NCBI GenBank assembly: GCA_934373375.1 | Contig: CAKROP010000143.1 | Location: 1 to 5,962 of the forward strand | Length of the DNA stretch: 5,962 nucleotides | Origin: an uncultured Anaerosacchariphilus sp. | GTDB lineage: Bacteria; Bacillota; Clostridia; Lachnospirales; Lachnospiraceae | Direction of reading: 5' to 3' | Shown: positions 1 to 5,962 of the stretch, piece after piece | How the letters are laid out: every line of letters starts with the position of its first letter | How positions within the stretch are numbered: position 1 is the first letter of the stretch | Position numbers and translations under genes: made by a program | Notes under the pieces: generated by a model | Databases searched by the model: none | Seen by the model: only the letters and a program-made list of their open reading frames with translations | Told to the model about the DNA's origin: nothing

Positions 1-1
1 C

Positions 2-265
2 AGCAGCAAGGCCTACGGCATGGACGCCATCGACAAGATCCTGGCCACTAACGGCGCGGAAAAGACCTGGGACGAGACCACGGGTCAGTATTACGCCGAG
101 TATGTGGCGGACGGCAAGACCTATAAGGTTTGGCTGGAAGAAGAGGAATCCATCGCGCTGAAGGCGGCGTTGATTAAGGAATATAATCTGGCAGGTATTT
201 CTGCATGGAAGCTCGGATTCGAGCGGCAGGATATCTGGGATACGATTTTGAAGTATGTAAATTAA
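2..265 (+). CDS. C-terminal end of a GH18 (YaaH-like) glycoside hydrolase, 5' truncated
   Basis: The frame is open from base 2 to the TAA at 263-265 and gives 87 residues, so the gene starts left of the window. The ATG at base 20 is an internal methionine, because the frame continues upstream without a stop and 81 residues would not make a domain. The text TTGQYYAEY, a KTYKVWLEEE stretch and, near the end, NLAGISAWKLGFE followed by IWD resemble the end of GH18 domains from spore-germination hydrolases and clostridial chitinase-like enzymes. In that family the WLE-D/E strand and the AGxxAWxLGxE strand form the last part of the TIM barrel. The catalytic DxxDxDxE motif would lie upstream and cannot be checked. 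The inferred role is cleavage of a beta-1,4-linked amino-sugar polymer such as peptidoglycan or chitin, outside the cell or at the spore. No functional link to the downstream genes is apparent. The family call is from recognition, not a search. Confidence 0.78.
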   Translation, partial: SSKAYGMDAIDKILATNGAEKTWDETTGQYYAEYVADGKTYKVWLEEEESIALKAALIKEYNLAGISAWKLGFERQDIWDTILKYVN

Positions 266-286
266 ACGTAAAAACCAGAACGGCGT

Positions 287-349
287 AAAAAAGAAAAGGA
301 AGAACAATCGTCAAGCTTGCTTGTAAGAGTGTTCTTCCTTTTCTTTTTT
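287..349. terminator. Bidirectional intrinsic terminator between convergent genes
   Basis: A perfect 20-bp inverted repeat pairs 287-306 with 330-349 around a 23-nt loop. The GC-containing core is GGAAGAACA (298-306) with TGTTCTTCC (330-338). It is followed on the plus strand by TTTTCTTTTTT (339-349). The mirror A-tract at 287-297 provides the same U-rich tail for minus-strand transcripts. The loop contains a small CAAGC/GCTTG hairpin (312-316 with 319-323), although its 2-nt loop is tight. It lies 22 nt after the GH18 stop and also downstream of the convergent tetR-like gene, so it can end both transcripts. Confidence 0.88.
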
Positions 350-369
350 CATCGGATGGTAATCCGATG
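350..369. repeat. Short hairpin, 8-bp perfect stem with GGTA loop
   Basis: CATCGGAT (350-357) pairs perfectly with ATCCGATG (362-369) across a 4-nt loop. It abuts the large terminator on one side and a third hairpin on the other. No T-tract follows in either direction of its own, so it is more likely an accessory 3'-end structure than an independent terminator. Confidence 0.6.
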
Positions 370-406
370 CTTCTTGAATGAATGACGAAGGCATTTATTC
401 AAGAAG
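370..406. repeat. Hairpin, 15-bp stem, downstream of the tetR-like gene
   Basis: Bases 370-384 (CTTCTTGAATGAATG) pair with 392-406 around a 7-nt loop, with one non-Watson-Crick position (380 against 396, a G-U pair in plus-strand RNA). On the minus strand it is the first structure met about 20 nt after the tetR-like stop codon. It lacks a clear U-tract, so it could protect the mRNA 3' end or act together with the following two hairpins in termination. Confidence 0.55.
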
Positions 407-425
407 ATGCCGTTCGTCCGTATTG

Positions 426-995
426 TCATTCCTTAAGCTTTTCAGGTTTCCGAATTCCGTGTGAAGTAGCTTCCCCGGAGATATGCGCCAGTTCACTGAG
501 CGGCAGCGTCAACTCTCCGCGCAGCCAGGCCACATAGACGGCGATGACGCCGGATACAAAATATTCTGCGTAAAGCCGCAGCTCCTGCGCCGGGAAATCC
601 ACCTTATCCTGATAGACCTCCACCGTGGTTTCGATAATGATACGCTTCACTTCCGACCAGAAAAACGCGTAGGGATTTTCCTTGGAAATAAAACGGTAAA
701 ATTCGATATCCGGTTCCATGAGCTGATTCAGACATTGGAATAATACGTCTACCTCGAAGGGGTTGGAAAAGAATCTTTTTTTTTCGAGAAGATGAAGAAG
801 CTCGTCTATCTTTCGGTGGGCGGCATCCCGCATGATATCCTCCAGGGTTTCATAGTGGAGATAAAAGGTCTTGCGGGCGATATTAGCCCGGTGGGCCAGC
901 TCTGAAATTGTAATCTTCTGATCTTTTTTCTCATAGATCAGTTCCAGATAGGCGTCGATGATAGCGTCTCGTGTTTTACTTACTCGTTTATCCAT
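426..995 (-). CDS. TetR/AcrR-family transcriptional repressor
   Basis: The 189-residue product has the usual TetR length. Residues 8-55 are the DNA-binding domain. Within it, ITISELAHRANIARKTFYLHY (split at residues 28-48) contains the helix-turn-helix, with the typical TFYLHY end of the recognition helix. The rest is the helical ligand/dimer domain, ending in a GVIAVYVAWLRGE segment (149-161) typical of the DhaS-like TetR subgroup. The start at 995 is preceded by a weak AGTGAG Shine-Dalgarno site about 8 nt upstream. The gene diverges from the two-gene YhgE/Pip operon, with a strong palindrome between them, which argues for local control and autoregulation. In Bacillus subtilis the TetR-type gene yhgD likewise neighbours yhgE. 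The effector ligand cannot be deduced. The family call is firm; the regulatory targets are inferred from context. Confidence 0.93.
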   Translation of the reverse strand: MDKRVSKTRDAIIDAYLELIYEKKDQKITISELAHRANIARKTFYLHYETLEDIMRDAAHRKIDELLHLLEKKRFFSNPFEVDVLFQCLNQLMEPDIEFYRFISKENPYAFFWSEVKRIIIETTVEVYQDKVDFPAQELRLYAEYFVSGVIAVYVAWLRGELTLPLSELAHISGEATSHGIRKPEKLKE

Positions 996-1026
996 TTCTA
1001 TGTACTCACTTTATTCTCAGATGTGT

Positions 1027-1051
1027 AGTATGTTACGAAACGAAACATACT
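1027..1051. promoter_or_regulatory. Putative TetR operator, 25-bp palindrome
   Basis: The arms AGTATGTT (1027-1034) and AACATACT (1044-1051) are perfect inverted repeats. Inside them the CG at 1036-1037 and the CG at 1041-1042 are also symmetric about the centre at base 1039, giving 20 of 25 positions in symmetry. The size fits a TetR-dimer operator. It lies in the divergent region 32 bp from the regulator's start codon and 5 bp before the -35 of the plus-strand promoter. Binding by the adjacent regulator is inferred. Confidence 0.75.
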
Positions 1052-1056
1052 GGTCA

Positions 1057-1084
1057 TTGCTATTTGCTATTTTTACATTATAAT
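1057..1084 (+). promoter_or_regulatory. Sigma-A type promoter for the YhgE/Pip operon
   Basis: TTGCTA (1057-1062, four of six consensus matches) is followed by a 16-bp spacer and a perfect TATAAT (1079-1084). Transcription would begin near 1091, giving a leader of about 65 nt before the ATG at 1156. The -35 lies in a tandem direct repeat TTGCTAT-TTGCTAT (1057-1070). The upstream operator ends only 5 bp before the -35, so a bound repressor would probably hinder polymerase. Confidence 0.65.
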
Positions 1085-1106
1085 ATATTTTTCAGGGAAA
1101 GATCAA
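1077..1106 (-). promoter_or_regulatory. Candidate promoter for the tetR-like gene
   Basis: Read on the minus strand, TTGATC (1106-1101) is followed by an 18-bp spacer and TATAAT (1082-1077). This -10 overlaps the opposite-strand TATAAT. Initiation near 1070 would place the palindrome inside the early transcribed region (about +19 to +43), where a repressor could act as a roadblock. A weaker alternative is ATGACC (1057-1052), a 16-bp spacer and TAACAT (1035-1030), which would sit directly on the operator. The sequence alone does not decide between them. Confidence 0.35.
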
Positions 1107-1159
1107 TGAGTATTCGTATTGAAAAACATATATTCGGAGGAGGAAGAGGATTTCGATGA
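1106..1159 (+). CDS. Possible 17-codon leader peptide overlapping the yhgE-like start
   Basis: An ATG at 1106 opens a 17-residue frame, MSIRIEKHIFGGGRGFR, that ends with a TGA at 1157-1159. That stop overlaps the next gene's ATG as ATGA. AGGGA at 1094-1098, 7 nt upstream, could serve as a Shine-Dalgarno site and lies just after the predicted transcription start. The Gly-Gly-Gly-Arg-Gly codons are at the same time the purine-rich ribosome binding site of the downstream gene. Translation here could couple to, or compete with, initiation at 1156. It may equally be chance, as there is no homology or other coding evidence. Confidence 0.25.
   Translation: MSIRIEKHIFGGGRGFR
1136..1150 (+). promoter_or_regulatory. 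Purine-rich ribosome binding region of the first YhgE/Pip gene
   Basis: Two possible Shine-Dalgarno cores are tiled here: GGAGG (1139-1143, 12 nt before the ATG) and AGAGG (1145-1149, 6 nt before it). The nearer, weaker core has the better spacing for the start at 1156. The stronger one is rather distant for that ATG but is 24 nt before the in-frame ATG at codon 5, so 1156 remains the best start. Confidence 0.6.
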
Positions 1160-3921
1160 AGAAAGTGATGGAGATTTTCAAAAGAGATATCTCTCGGCTG
1201 GTGAAATCACCGGCGGCGATCATTGTGGCCGTGGGAATGTGCATCATTCCGGCGCTGTATGCGTGGTTTAATATTGCGGCGAACCGCGACCCATACGGCA
1301 ACACAGCCAACATCAAGGTGGCCGTAGCCAACAATGACGTGGGGGCCGAGAACAAAAAGCGAACCCTGGACGCGGGGCAGCAGATACTTGACCAGATGGA
1401 AGAGAATGACGATCTGGGTTGGGTATTTACAGATGAGGAGGACGCGGTAGATGGCGTAAAATCGGGAAAATATTACGCTGCTATTGTGATACCGGAAACC
1501 TTCAGCGCGGATCTGCTGCAGATCGAGGACGGAACCCTCGGAAGTCCGGAGATCACATACTATGTAAATGAGAAGCGGAACGCGGTAGCGCCGAAGATCA
1601 CGAACACGGGCTCTACCACCATTCAGAGCAAGATTGAGGAAGAATTCTATAAGGTAGCTTCCGAGGCCATTGCGGAGGAGCTGCAGGATCTGGGCGGATC
1701 TCTGGCGGATGATCTGGAGACCACCAACGACAATATCCTCGGCATGATTTCCGATGCGAGAGACAATTTCCGGGAGTATCAGCAGGTGCTGGCGGATTTC
1801 CAGGCAACCATCAGCCAGGGGACGACGCAGATTCAGCACGGCAAGACGACCCTGACCAAGGCTGTGAAGGCAGCGGACGCGGGAAGCAGCGCGCTGCAGG
1901 ACACGAAGGATCTGCTGAAGAGCAGCCGGAAGAATGTACGGGCCTTTGGCAGCGCGTTTGATCAGAGTCTGAGTGATGGGGAGACCTATCTGAGCGATAT
2001 TTACAGTACAGCTTCTGTGAAGCTGGCCGGACTGGAGGCAACTGCCAATCAGGCGGTGACTGCGGTGAATACCGGTAAAAGCCTTGCGGAGAGTATGAGC
2101 AAGGATGGGCAGAGTGCGGTAGATCAGCTAAATGTTGTAGTGCCTGCAATTAGACAGGTGCTTTCGCAGAAAGAGGGCGTTCTGAAGGAAAATAAAGGAA
2201 AAAGAGATGCGTTACAGGCGCAGTTAGATCAAATACAGGCGATACTTGATTCGGATGACGGTTCGTTGCCAGAGGCAAAACGACAAGAGTATGAGGCAAC
2301 AGCTGCAGCATTGAAAGCAGGTATTGCTCAGTACGATGCGGGTATTGAGGCAGGCGAAAAAGAACTCGGAGCGGCAAAAAAGAACGTGGATGACATTGAA
2401 AAAGAGCTGATTCCGAAACTTCGTGACGAGTTGATTCCTCAGAGCAACAGTATGGCGACCCAGCTGACCGAGCTGTCAGATAAAACCGGAAAGCTCCAAA
2501 GCATTATGTCAACCATTGACTCTTCCAAAACCCAGATGGATACCATCCTGACCCAGGGAAAAACCACCCTGCGGACCTTCCGTTCCACTTTGAACAGTAA
2601 TCTGATGCCGGGACTGCACACTTCGCTTGATACCGTATCCAGTGTCAGCAGCGACCTGAAATCCACACTGGAGGATGCTTCCGCCACAGCGGATCAGATG
2701 CAGGGCGTCATGGATCAGCTGAGCAAGAGCCTGACGGAAGGCTCCAAAGCTCTGGGTGAGACCGGTGATACCCTGGTGAATCTGGATGAGCGACTGGCAG
2801 GTATCCAGAACGATCTGGAGACACTGCGGGCGTCTGACGCATACAAGGACATCCTGGATCTGCAGGACGTGGATCCGGATGCAGTATCCAAATTTATGAC
2901 TTCACCGATCGAGCTGAATACCACAACCTTCTATGAGGTAGAGGATTACGGCTCCGGTATGACCCCGTTCTATACCAATCTGGCCCTGTGGGTTGGCGGC
3001 ATGGTTCTGATTGCGCTGTTGAAGCAGGAAGTGGACGAGGACGAGAAGGTGAAGAAATTCACCCTGAATCAGGCTTATTTCGGACGCCAGATTCTTTTCA
3101 TTATTCTGTCGGTGGTACAGTCCCTGATTATTTGTCTGGGCGATCTGTATCTTTTAAAGGTACAGTGTGTTCATCCGGGACTCTTTATCCTGACGGGAGT
3201 CATAGCGGGCCTTATTTATCTGAGTCTGATTTACGCCATTACGGCGGCATTTAAGCACATTGGCCGTGCCATCTTCGTATTCCTGGTTATCATCCAGATT
3301 CCGGGCTCCACAGGAACCTTCCCGGTGGAAATGATGGGTGGATTCTACAAGGCCATTTACCGGCTGATGCCCTTCACCTACAGCAATGGCGCCATGCGTG
3401 AGTGTATCGGCGGCATGTACTACAACACCTGGCTGAAGGATATGGGAATTCTGGCGGCATACTTACTGCTGTCCCTGTTTATCGGACTGGTGCTGCGGCC
3501 ATTGCTCCTGAATCTGAACGCTCTGTTTGACCGGAAGCTGGCAGAGGCAGATCTGATTATCTATGAGGAAAATGATAAGACGACAGATCTGACGCCGGAG
3601 CTGGTGGCGAGGGCACTTCAGAGCGACAGCGAGGCAAGAGAGGAATATACCGAACGCGCGCGGCGCTTTGAGAAGAACTATAAGAGACGGAAACGCTTCG
3701 GCTTCCTGGCTATGGCGATTGTGCCGTTGATTTTCCTGGTACTGATGTTCAGTGTAGAATCCAAGCTGGTATTCCTGGTGCTGTGGATCTGCACACTGAT
3801 TGGCCTGTCCATGTATCTGATCTGGCTGGAATATCACCATGAACGGATGCAGAAGCAGCTGAAACTGATGGGTCTCTCTGACGGAGAGCTTCTGGCAGCG
3901 TTAAAGGAGGAGCAGGCATGA
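1156..3921 (+). CDS. YhgE/Pip-family membrane protein with giant ectodomain and extra C-terminal membrane hairpin
   Basis: The 921-residue product starts with a short basic cytoplasmic end and one membrane helix (about 20-40, ending PALYAWFNI). The family signature DPYGNT (45-50), an AVANND strand (56-61) and SGKYYAAIVIPE (103-114) follow. Residues 42-600 form a cysteine-free extracytoplasmic region, mostly helical and coiled-coil from about 160 on. The signature YEVEDYGSGMTPFY (593-606) leads into an ABC-2-permease-like domain, with helices near 603-622, 645-664, 673-696, 703-716 and 763-785 and the conserved PFTYSNGAMRE loop (739-749). A charged linker (787-847) and two further helices (848-866, 870-890) follow, placing the C-terminus inside. 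No ATPase motif is present. Known relatives include Lactococcus Pip (phage infection protein) and Bacillus YhgE; YueB and EsaA are distant relatives. It is first in an operon beside a TetR regulator. The family call is strong; substrate and role are unknown, with export or envelope bridging possible. Confidence 0.93.
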   Translation: MKKVMEIFKRDISRLVKSPAAIIVAVGMCIIPALYAWFNIAANRDPYGNTANIKVAVANNDVGAENKKRTLDAGQQILDQMEENDDLGWVFTDEEDAVDGVKSGKYYAAIVIPETFSADLLQIEDGTLGSPEITYYVNEKRNAVAPKITNTGSTTIQSKIEEEFYKVASEAIAEELQDLGGSLADDLETTNDNILGMISDARDNFREYQQVLADFQATISQGTTQIQHGKTTLTKAVKAADAGSSALQDTKDLLKSSRKNVRAFGSAFDQSLSDGETYLSDIYSTASVKLAGLEATANQAVTAVNTGKSLAESMSKDGQSAVDQLNVVVPAIRQVLSQKEGVLKENKGKRDALQAQLDQIQAILDSDDGSLPEAKRQEYEATAAALKAGIAQYDAGIEAGEKELGAAKKNVDDIEKELIPKLRDELIPQSNSMATQLTELSDKTGKLQSIMSTIDSSKTQMDTILTQGKTTLRTFRSTLNSNLMPGLHTSLDTVSSVSSDLKSTLEDASATADQMQGVMDQLSKSLTEGSKALGETGDTLVNLDERLAGIQNDLETLRASDAYKDILDLQDVDPDAVSKFMTSPIELNTTTFYEVEDYGSGMTPFYTNLALWVGGMVLIALLKQEVDEDEKVKKFTLNQAYFGRQILFIILSVVQSLIICLGDLYLLKVQCVHPGLFILTGVIAGLIYLSLIYAITAAFKHIGRAIFVFLVIIQIPGSTGTFPVEMMGGFYKAIYRLMPFTYSNGAMRECIGGMYYNTWLKDMGILAAYLLLSLFIGLVLRPLLLNLNALFDRKLAEADLIIYEENDKTTDLTPELVARALQSDSEAREEYTERARRFEKNYKRRKRFGFLAMAIVPLIFLVLMFSVESKLVFLVLWICTLIGLSMYLIWLEYHHERMQKQLKLMGLSDGELLAALKEEQA
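3905..3910 (+). promoter_or_regulatory. Consensus Shine-Dalgarno of the second YhgE/Pip gene, inside the first gene
   Basis: AGGAGG at 3905-3910 lies 7 nt before the ATG at 3918 and is embedded in the last codons (LKEEQA) of the upstream gene. This fixes the start of the second gene and, with the ATGA overlap, suggests translational coupling and balanced synthesis of the two proteins. Confidence 0.88.
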
Positions 3922-5962
3922 GAAACATCATACAGATTTTTTTGAGAGATATACGTAAAATAAAAGGAAATACCATTGCCATGATTATCATGGTAGGTAT
4001 TCTGGTGGTGCCCACGCTGTACGCCTGGTTCAATATCGGCGGAAGCTGGGATCCTTATGAGAATACTTCGGATATCAAAATCGCGGTGGCCAGCGATGAT
4101 GCAGGCTACCAGGGAGAGCTTCTGCCGCTGGATATCAATCTGGGTGACCGGGTGCTGACCTATTTCCATGAAAATGACGAAATGGACTGGGTATTCACGG
4201 ACAGCGAGGAAGCGGTCGAGGGAACCAAGTCCGGTAAATATTACGCGGCCATCGTAGTGCCGGAAAGCTTCAGCGAGGATATGATGACGCTGTTCTCAGT
4301 GAATAAGGACCTGAAAAATCCGGAGCTTCTGTACTATGCGAATGGTAAGAAGAACGCCATTGCTTCCATCGTGACGGAGAAAAAGGCAGACGCGGTACAG
4401 GGAGAGGTCAGCGAGAAATTTGTGAAAGCCATTTCCAAGGCGGCGTTAGAAGCCATGAAGACCGTGGTGAATGTAGCCGATGAGGCGGAACAGTCGGATC
4501 TGGTGGATAACCTGATTACCAATCTGGATGATATATCCGCTGACCTGACTGCGGCAGCGGGAACGATAGATGCATTTGAGAGTATGGCTTCTGCCACACA
4601 GACCATGCTCAGTACCACATCTACTTTCATGAAAGATACCCAGAACCGCTTTGATGGGGATCTGGATTCCCTGGATGATATCGAGGATGCGGTGAAGGAT
4701 GTAAAGAAGGCCATGAATGGCACAACGGATCAGCTGAATGAGGCTCTGAAATCCAGTGCGGCTCTGTATCAGCAGATGTCTACAGCAGTGCAGCAGGGAA
4801 TTCAGGCGGCGCTTACGTCCGATGATATGACACAGCTGAAGACTAAATTGGCTGGTCTGGACGCAAAACTGGCGGCAATGATCACCTCCTACAGTGATTC
4901 CGTCACAGATTTGACGAATGCGGCAAATAGTCTGACGGCTGCAGCAGGCACGGATGCGGGCTTGAATGATGTGGCGAAGGATTTAAACAGCACGATTATT
5001 CTGATGAAAAGTCTGAGAGCGGCTATTGGACAGGTAAATACCGCTGTAGACAGTATCGGTACAGACGCTGCGGCAGCGCAGAAGGAATTGAATGAACTGA
5101 TGACGAAGCTGGCGGCCAATGCAACCACCGTCCAGAAAGACTACGAGGACAACGTCAAAGGCGCTCTGGACGACCTGGCGGATTCCGTAGGAAATGCGGA
5201 TTCCAAGGTTTCCTCTCTTCTGGATTCCATGGACGAGGGATTGGATGGCGTCTACAAGCTTTCTGATTCTACCGAGTCGGATCTGACAAAGCTGGAGCGG
5301 ACATTGAAGACTTCCGGAGCTCTCCTGAATAAGGGCGCAGAGGATCTCACCGATCTGGCTGACCGCCTGCGTAACGAGAAGGATCGCGACAGCCTGGACA
5401 CGATTGATTCCCTGCTGGACGAGGATCTGGACGTGGTGGGTACCTTTATCTCCATGCCGGTGGAACTGACTACAGAGCATGTCTATGAGGTGGAGAACTA
5501 CGGCTCTGCCATGGCTCCCTTCTACACCACCCTGGCCATCTGGGTGGGCGGCGTGGTCATGGCGGCTATGCTGAAGGCAGGCGTGAAGGAGAAAGAGCTT
5601 ATCGGTCTTACAAAGGTAAGGAATTATCAGAAATATCTGGGCAGATACCTGCTGTTCCTGATTCTGGGACTTCTGCAGGCGACACTGATTTGCCTGGGCG
5701 ACTTGTATTTCTTAGGGATCCAGTGCAAGAGCCCGCTGCTCTTCCTGCTAGCAGGCTGGGTGACGAGTCTGGTTTATGTAAACCTGATTTACACCCTGTG
5801 CATTTCCTTTGGCGACATCGGAAAGGCAGTCAGCGTCATCCTGATGGTTCTGCAGGTGGCAGGAACCGGCGGCAACTTCCCCATCGATCTGGCGCCGGCA
5901 TTCTTCCAGAAGCTGTACAACGTCCTGCCCTTTGTATACAGCATGAACGCCATGCGTGAGTG
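3918..5962 (+). CDS. Second YhgE/Pip-family membrane protein, 3' truncated by the window edge
   Basis: The frame runs open from ATG 3918 to the window end, giving 681 complete codons without a stop. The protein follows the upstream paralogue closely: basic N-terminus, membrane helix (about 19-40, ending PTLYAWFNI), DPYENT (45-50), AVASDD (56-61), SGKYYAAIVVPE (105-116), then a cysteine-free helical ectodomain to about 530. YEVENYGSAMAPFY (523-536) precedes permease-like helices near 533-551, 577-600, 606-629 and 635-651, and the conserved PFVYSMNAMRE loop (671-681) falls at the cut. The ectodomain is about 72 residues shorter than its neighbour's, and its central part shows little obvious similarity. 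The 4-bp overlap with the first gene and its own strong ribosome binding site imply coupled expression, and a hetero-oligomer is plausible. The missing part should hold at least one more membrane helix. The family is clear; function and transported substrate, if any, are unknown. Confidence 0.92.
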   Translation, partial: MRNIIQIFLRDIRKIKGNTIAMIIMVGILVVPTLYAWFNIGGSWDPYENTSDIKIAVASDDAGYQGELLPLDINLGDRVLTYFHENDEMDWVFTDSEEAVEGTKSGKYYAAIVVPESFSEDMMTLFSVNKDLKNPELLYYANGKKNAIASIVTEKKADAVQGEVSEKFVKAISKAALEAMKTVVNVADEAEQSDLVDNLITNLDDISADLTAAAGTIDAFESMASATQTMLSTTSTFMKDTQNRFDGDLDSLDDIEDAVKDVKKAMNGTTDQLNEALKSSAALYQQMSTAVQQGIQAALTSDDMTQLKTKLAGLDAKLAAMITSYSDSVTDLTNAANSLTAAAGTDAGLNDVAKDLNSTIILMKSLRAAIGQVNTAVDSIGTDAAAAQKELNELMTKLAANATTVQKDYEDNVKGALDDLADSVGNADSKVSSLLDSMDEGLDGVYKLSDSTESDLTKLERTLKTSGALLNKGAEDLTDLADRLRNEKDRDSLDTIDSLLDEDLDVVGTFISMPVELTTEHVYEVENYGSAMAPFYTTLAIWVGGVVMAAMLKAGVKEKELIGLTKVRNYQKYLGRYLLFLILGLLQATLICLGDLYFLGIQCKSPLLFLLAGWVTSLVYVNLIYTLCISFGDIGKAVSVILMVLQVAGTGGNFPIDLAPAFFQKLYNVLPFVYSMNAMRE

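Noticed and set aside
20..265. A complete 81-residue small gene starting at ATG 20
   Set aside because: The frame is open upstream to the window edge, the preceding residues continue the GH18-like alignment, and there is no Shine-Dalgarno site before base 20.
483..743. Plus-strand open frame of 86 codons within the tetR-like gene
   Set aside because: It is entirely antisense to a well-supported TetR coding frame, has no recognisable domain, and reads as a shadow.
1057..1070. Tandem TTGCTAT repeat as a second operator
   Set aside because: Only two 7-bp direct copies exist without dyad symmetry, so there is no basis for a regulator site beyond its overlap with the -35.
971..1159. 62-codon plus-strand frame starting at 971
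   Set aside because: It begins antisense inside the tetR-like gene and runs through its start codon and both promoter regions. Only its last 17 codons (from 1106) could plausibly be translated from the mapped promoter.
1207..1839. Minus-strand open frame of 210 codons under the first YhgE/Pip gene
   Set aside because: It is antisense to a clear conserved domain. Its composition (rich in Arg, Leu, Ile and His) is that of a reverse shadow, and no convincing ribosome binding site or domain was seen.
2125..2445. Insertion of a mobile element or intein in the first YhgE/Pip gene
   Set aside because: The reading frame continues without interruption, there are no terminal inverted repeats, target duplications or intein splice motifs, and the product is coiled coil like its surroundings. 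Recombination within the gene is the more modest explanation.
4983..5480. Minus-strand open frame of 165 codons under the second YhgE/Pip gene
   Set aside because: It lies opposite the helical ectodomain coding region and its content is a shadow of that region's repetitive codons. The same applies to the minus-strand frames at 3463-3840, 3834-4169 and 4334-4723.
5690..5959. Plus-strand 89-codon frame near the right edge
   Set aside because: It is out of frame with the second YhgE/Pip gene, whose conserved membrane signatures continue through this region to the window end.

Overview
The window looks like chromosomal DNA from a Gram-positive anaerobe of the Clostridia, most likely a Lachnospiraceae-type gut bacterium. 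This is inferred from three things: the cargo (a GH18 C-terminus of the spore-germination/YaaH type, a TetR regulator and large YhgE/Pip membrane proteins), strong AGGAGG-type ribosome binding sites, and moderate GC (roughly half). No rRNA, tRNA, CRISPR array or insertion sequence was seen.

Layout. Bases 2-265 are the last 87 codons of a plus-strand gene resembling the C-terminal end of a GH18 glycoside hydrolase. Bases 266-425 are a convergent intergenic region with three successive hairpins; the largest has a perfect 20-bp stem that yields a T-rich tail in both directions, so it is read as a bidirectional terminator. Bases 426-995 (minus) encode a 189-residue TetR-family repressor. Bases 996-1155 are a divergent control region. 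It holds a 25-bp palindrome that is the likely TetR operator, a plus-strand promoter (TTGCTA, 16-bp spacer, TATAAT), candidate minus-strand promoters, and a 17-codon leader ORF whose stop codon overlaps the next start.

From 1156 to the right edge lies a two-gene operon. The first gene (1156-3921, 921 aa) and the second (from 3918, at least 681 aa, cut by the window edge) overlap by 4 bp as ATGA. They are diverged paralogues of the YhgE/Pip family: an N-terminal membrane helix, a very large extracytoplasmic helical domain, then an ABC-2-permease-like membrane domain. Neither contains an ATPase.

How it fits together. The arrangement recalls the Bacillus subtilis yhgD (TetR) - yhgE pair, here with two yhgE-like genes. 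The simplest reading is that the TetR protein senses an unknown ligand and controls production of a paired, probably heteromeric, envelope-spanning complex. The substrate or partner is unknown. Relatives in the Pip/YueB/EsaA group are phage receptors or type VII secretion parts. The most distinctive features are the tandem paralogue pair, a compositionally different coiled-coil block inside the first ectodomain, an extra C-terminal membrane hairpin on the first protein, and the densely packed divergent promoter with its leader ORF.
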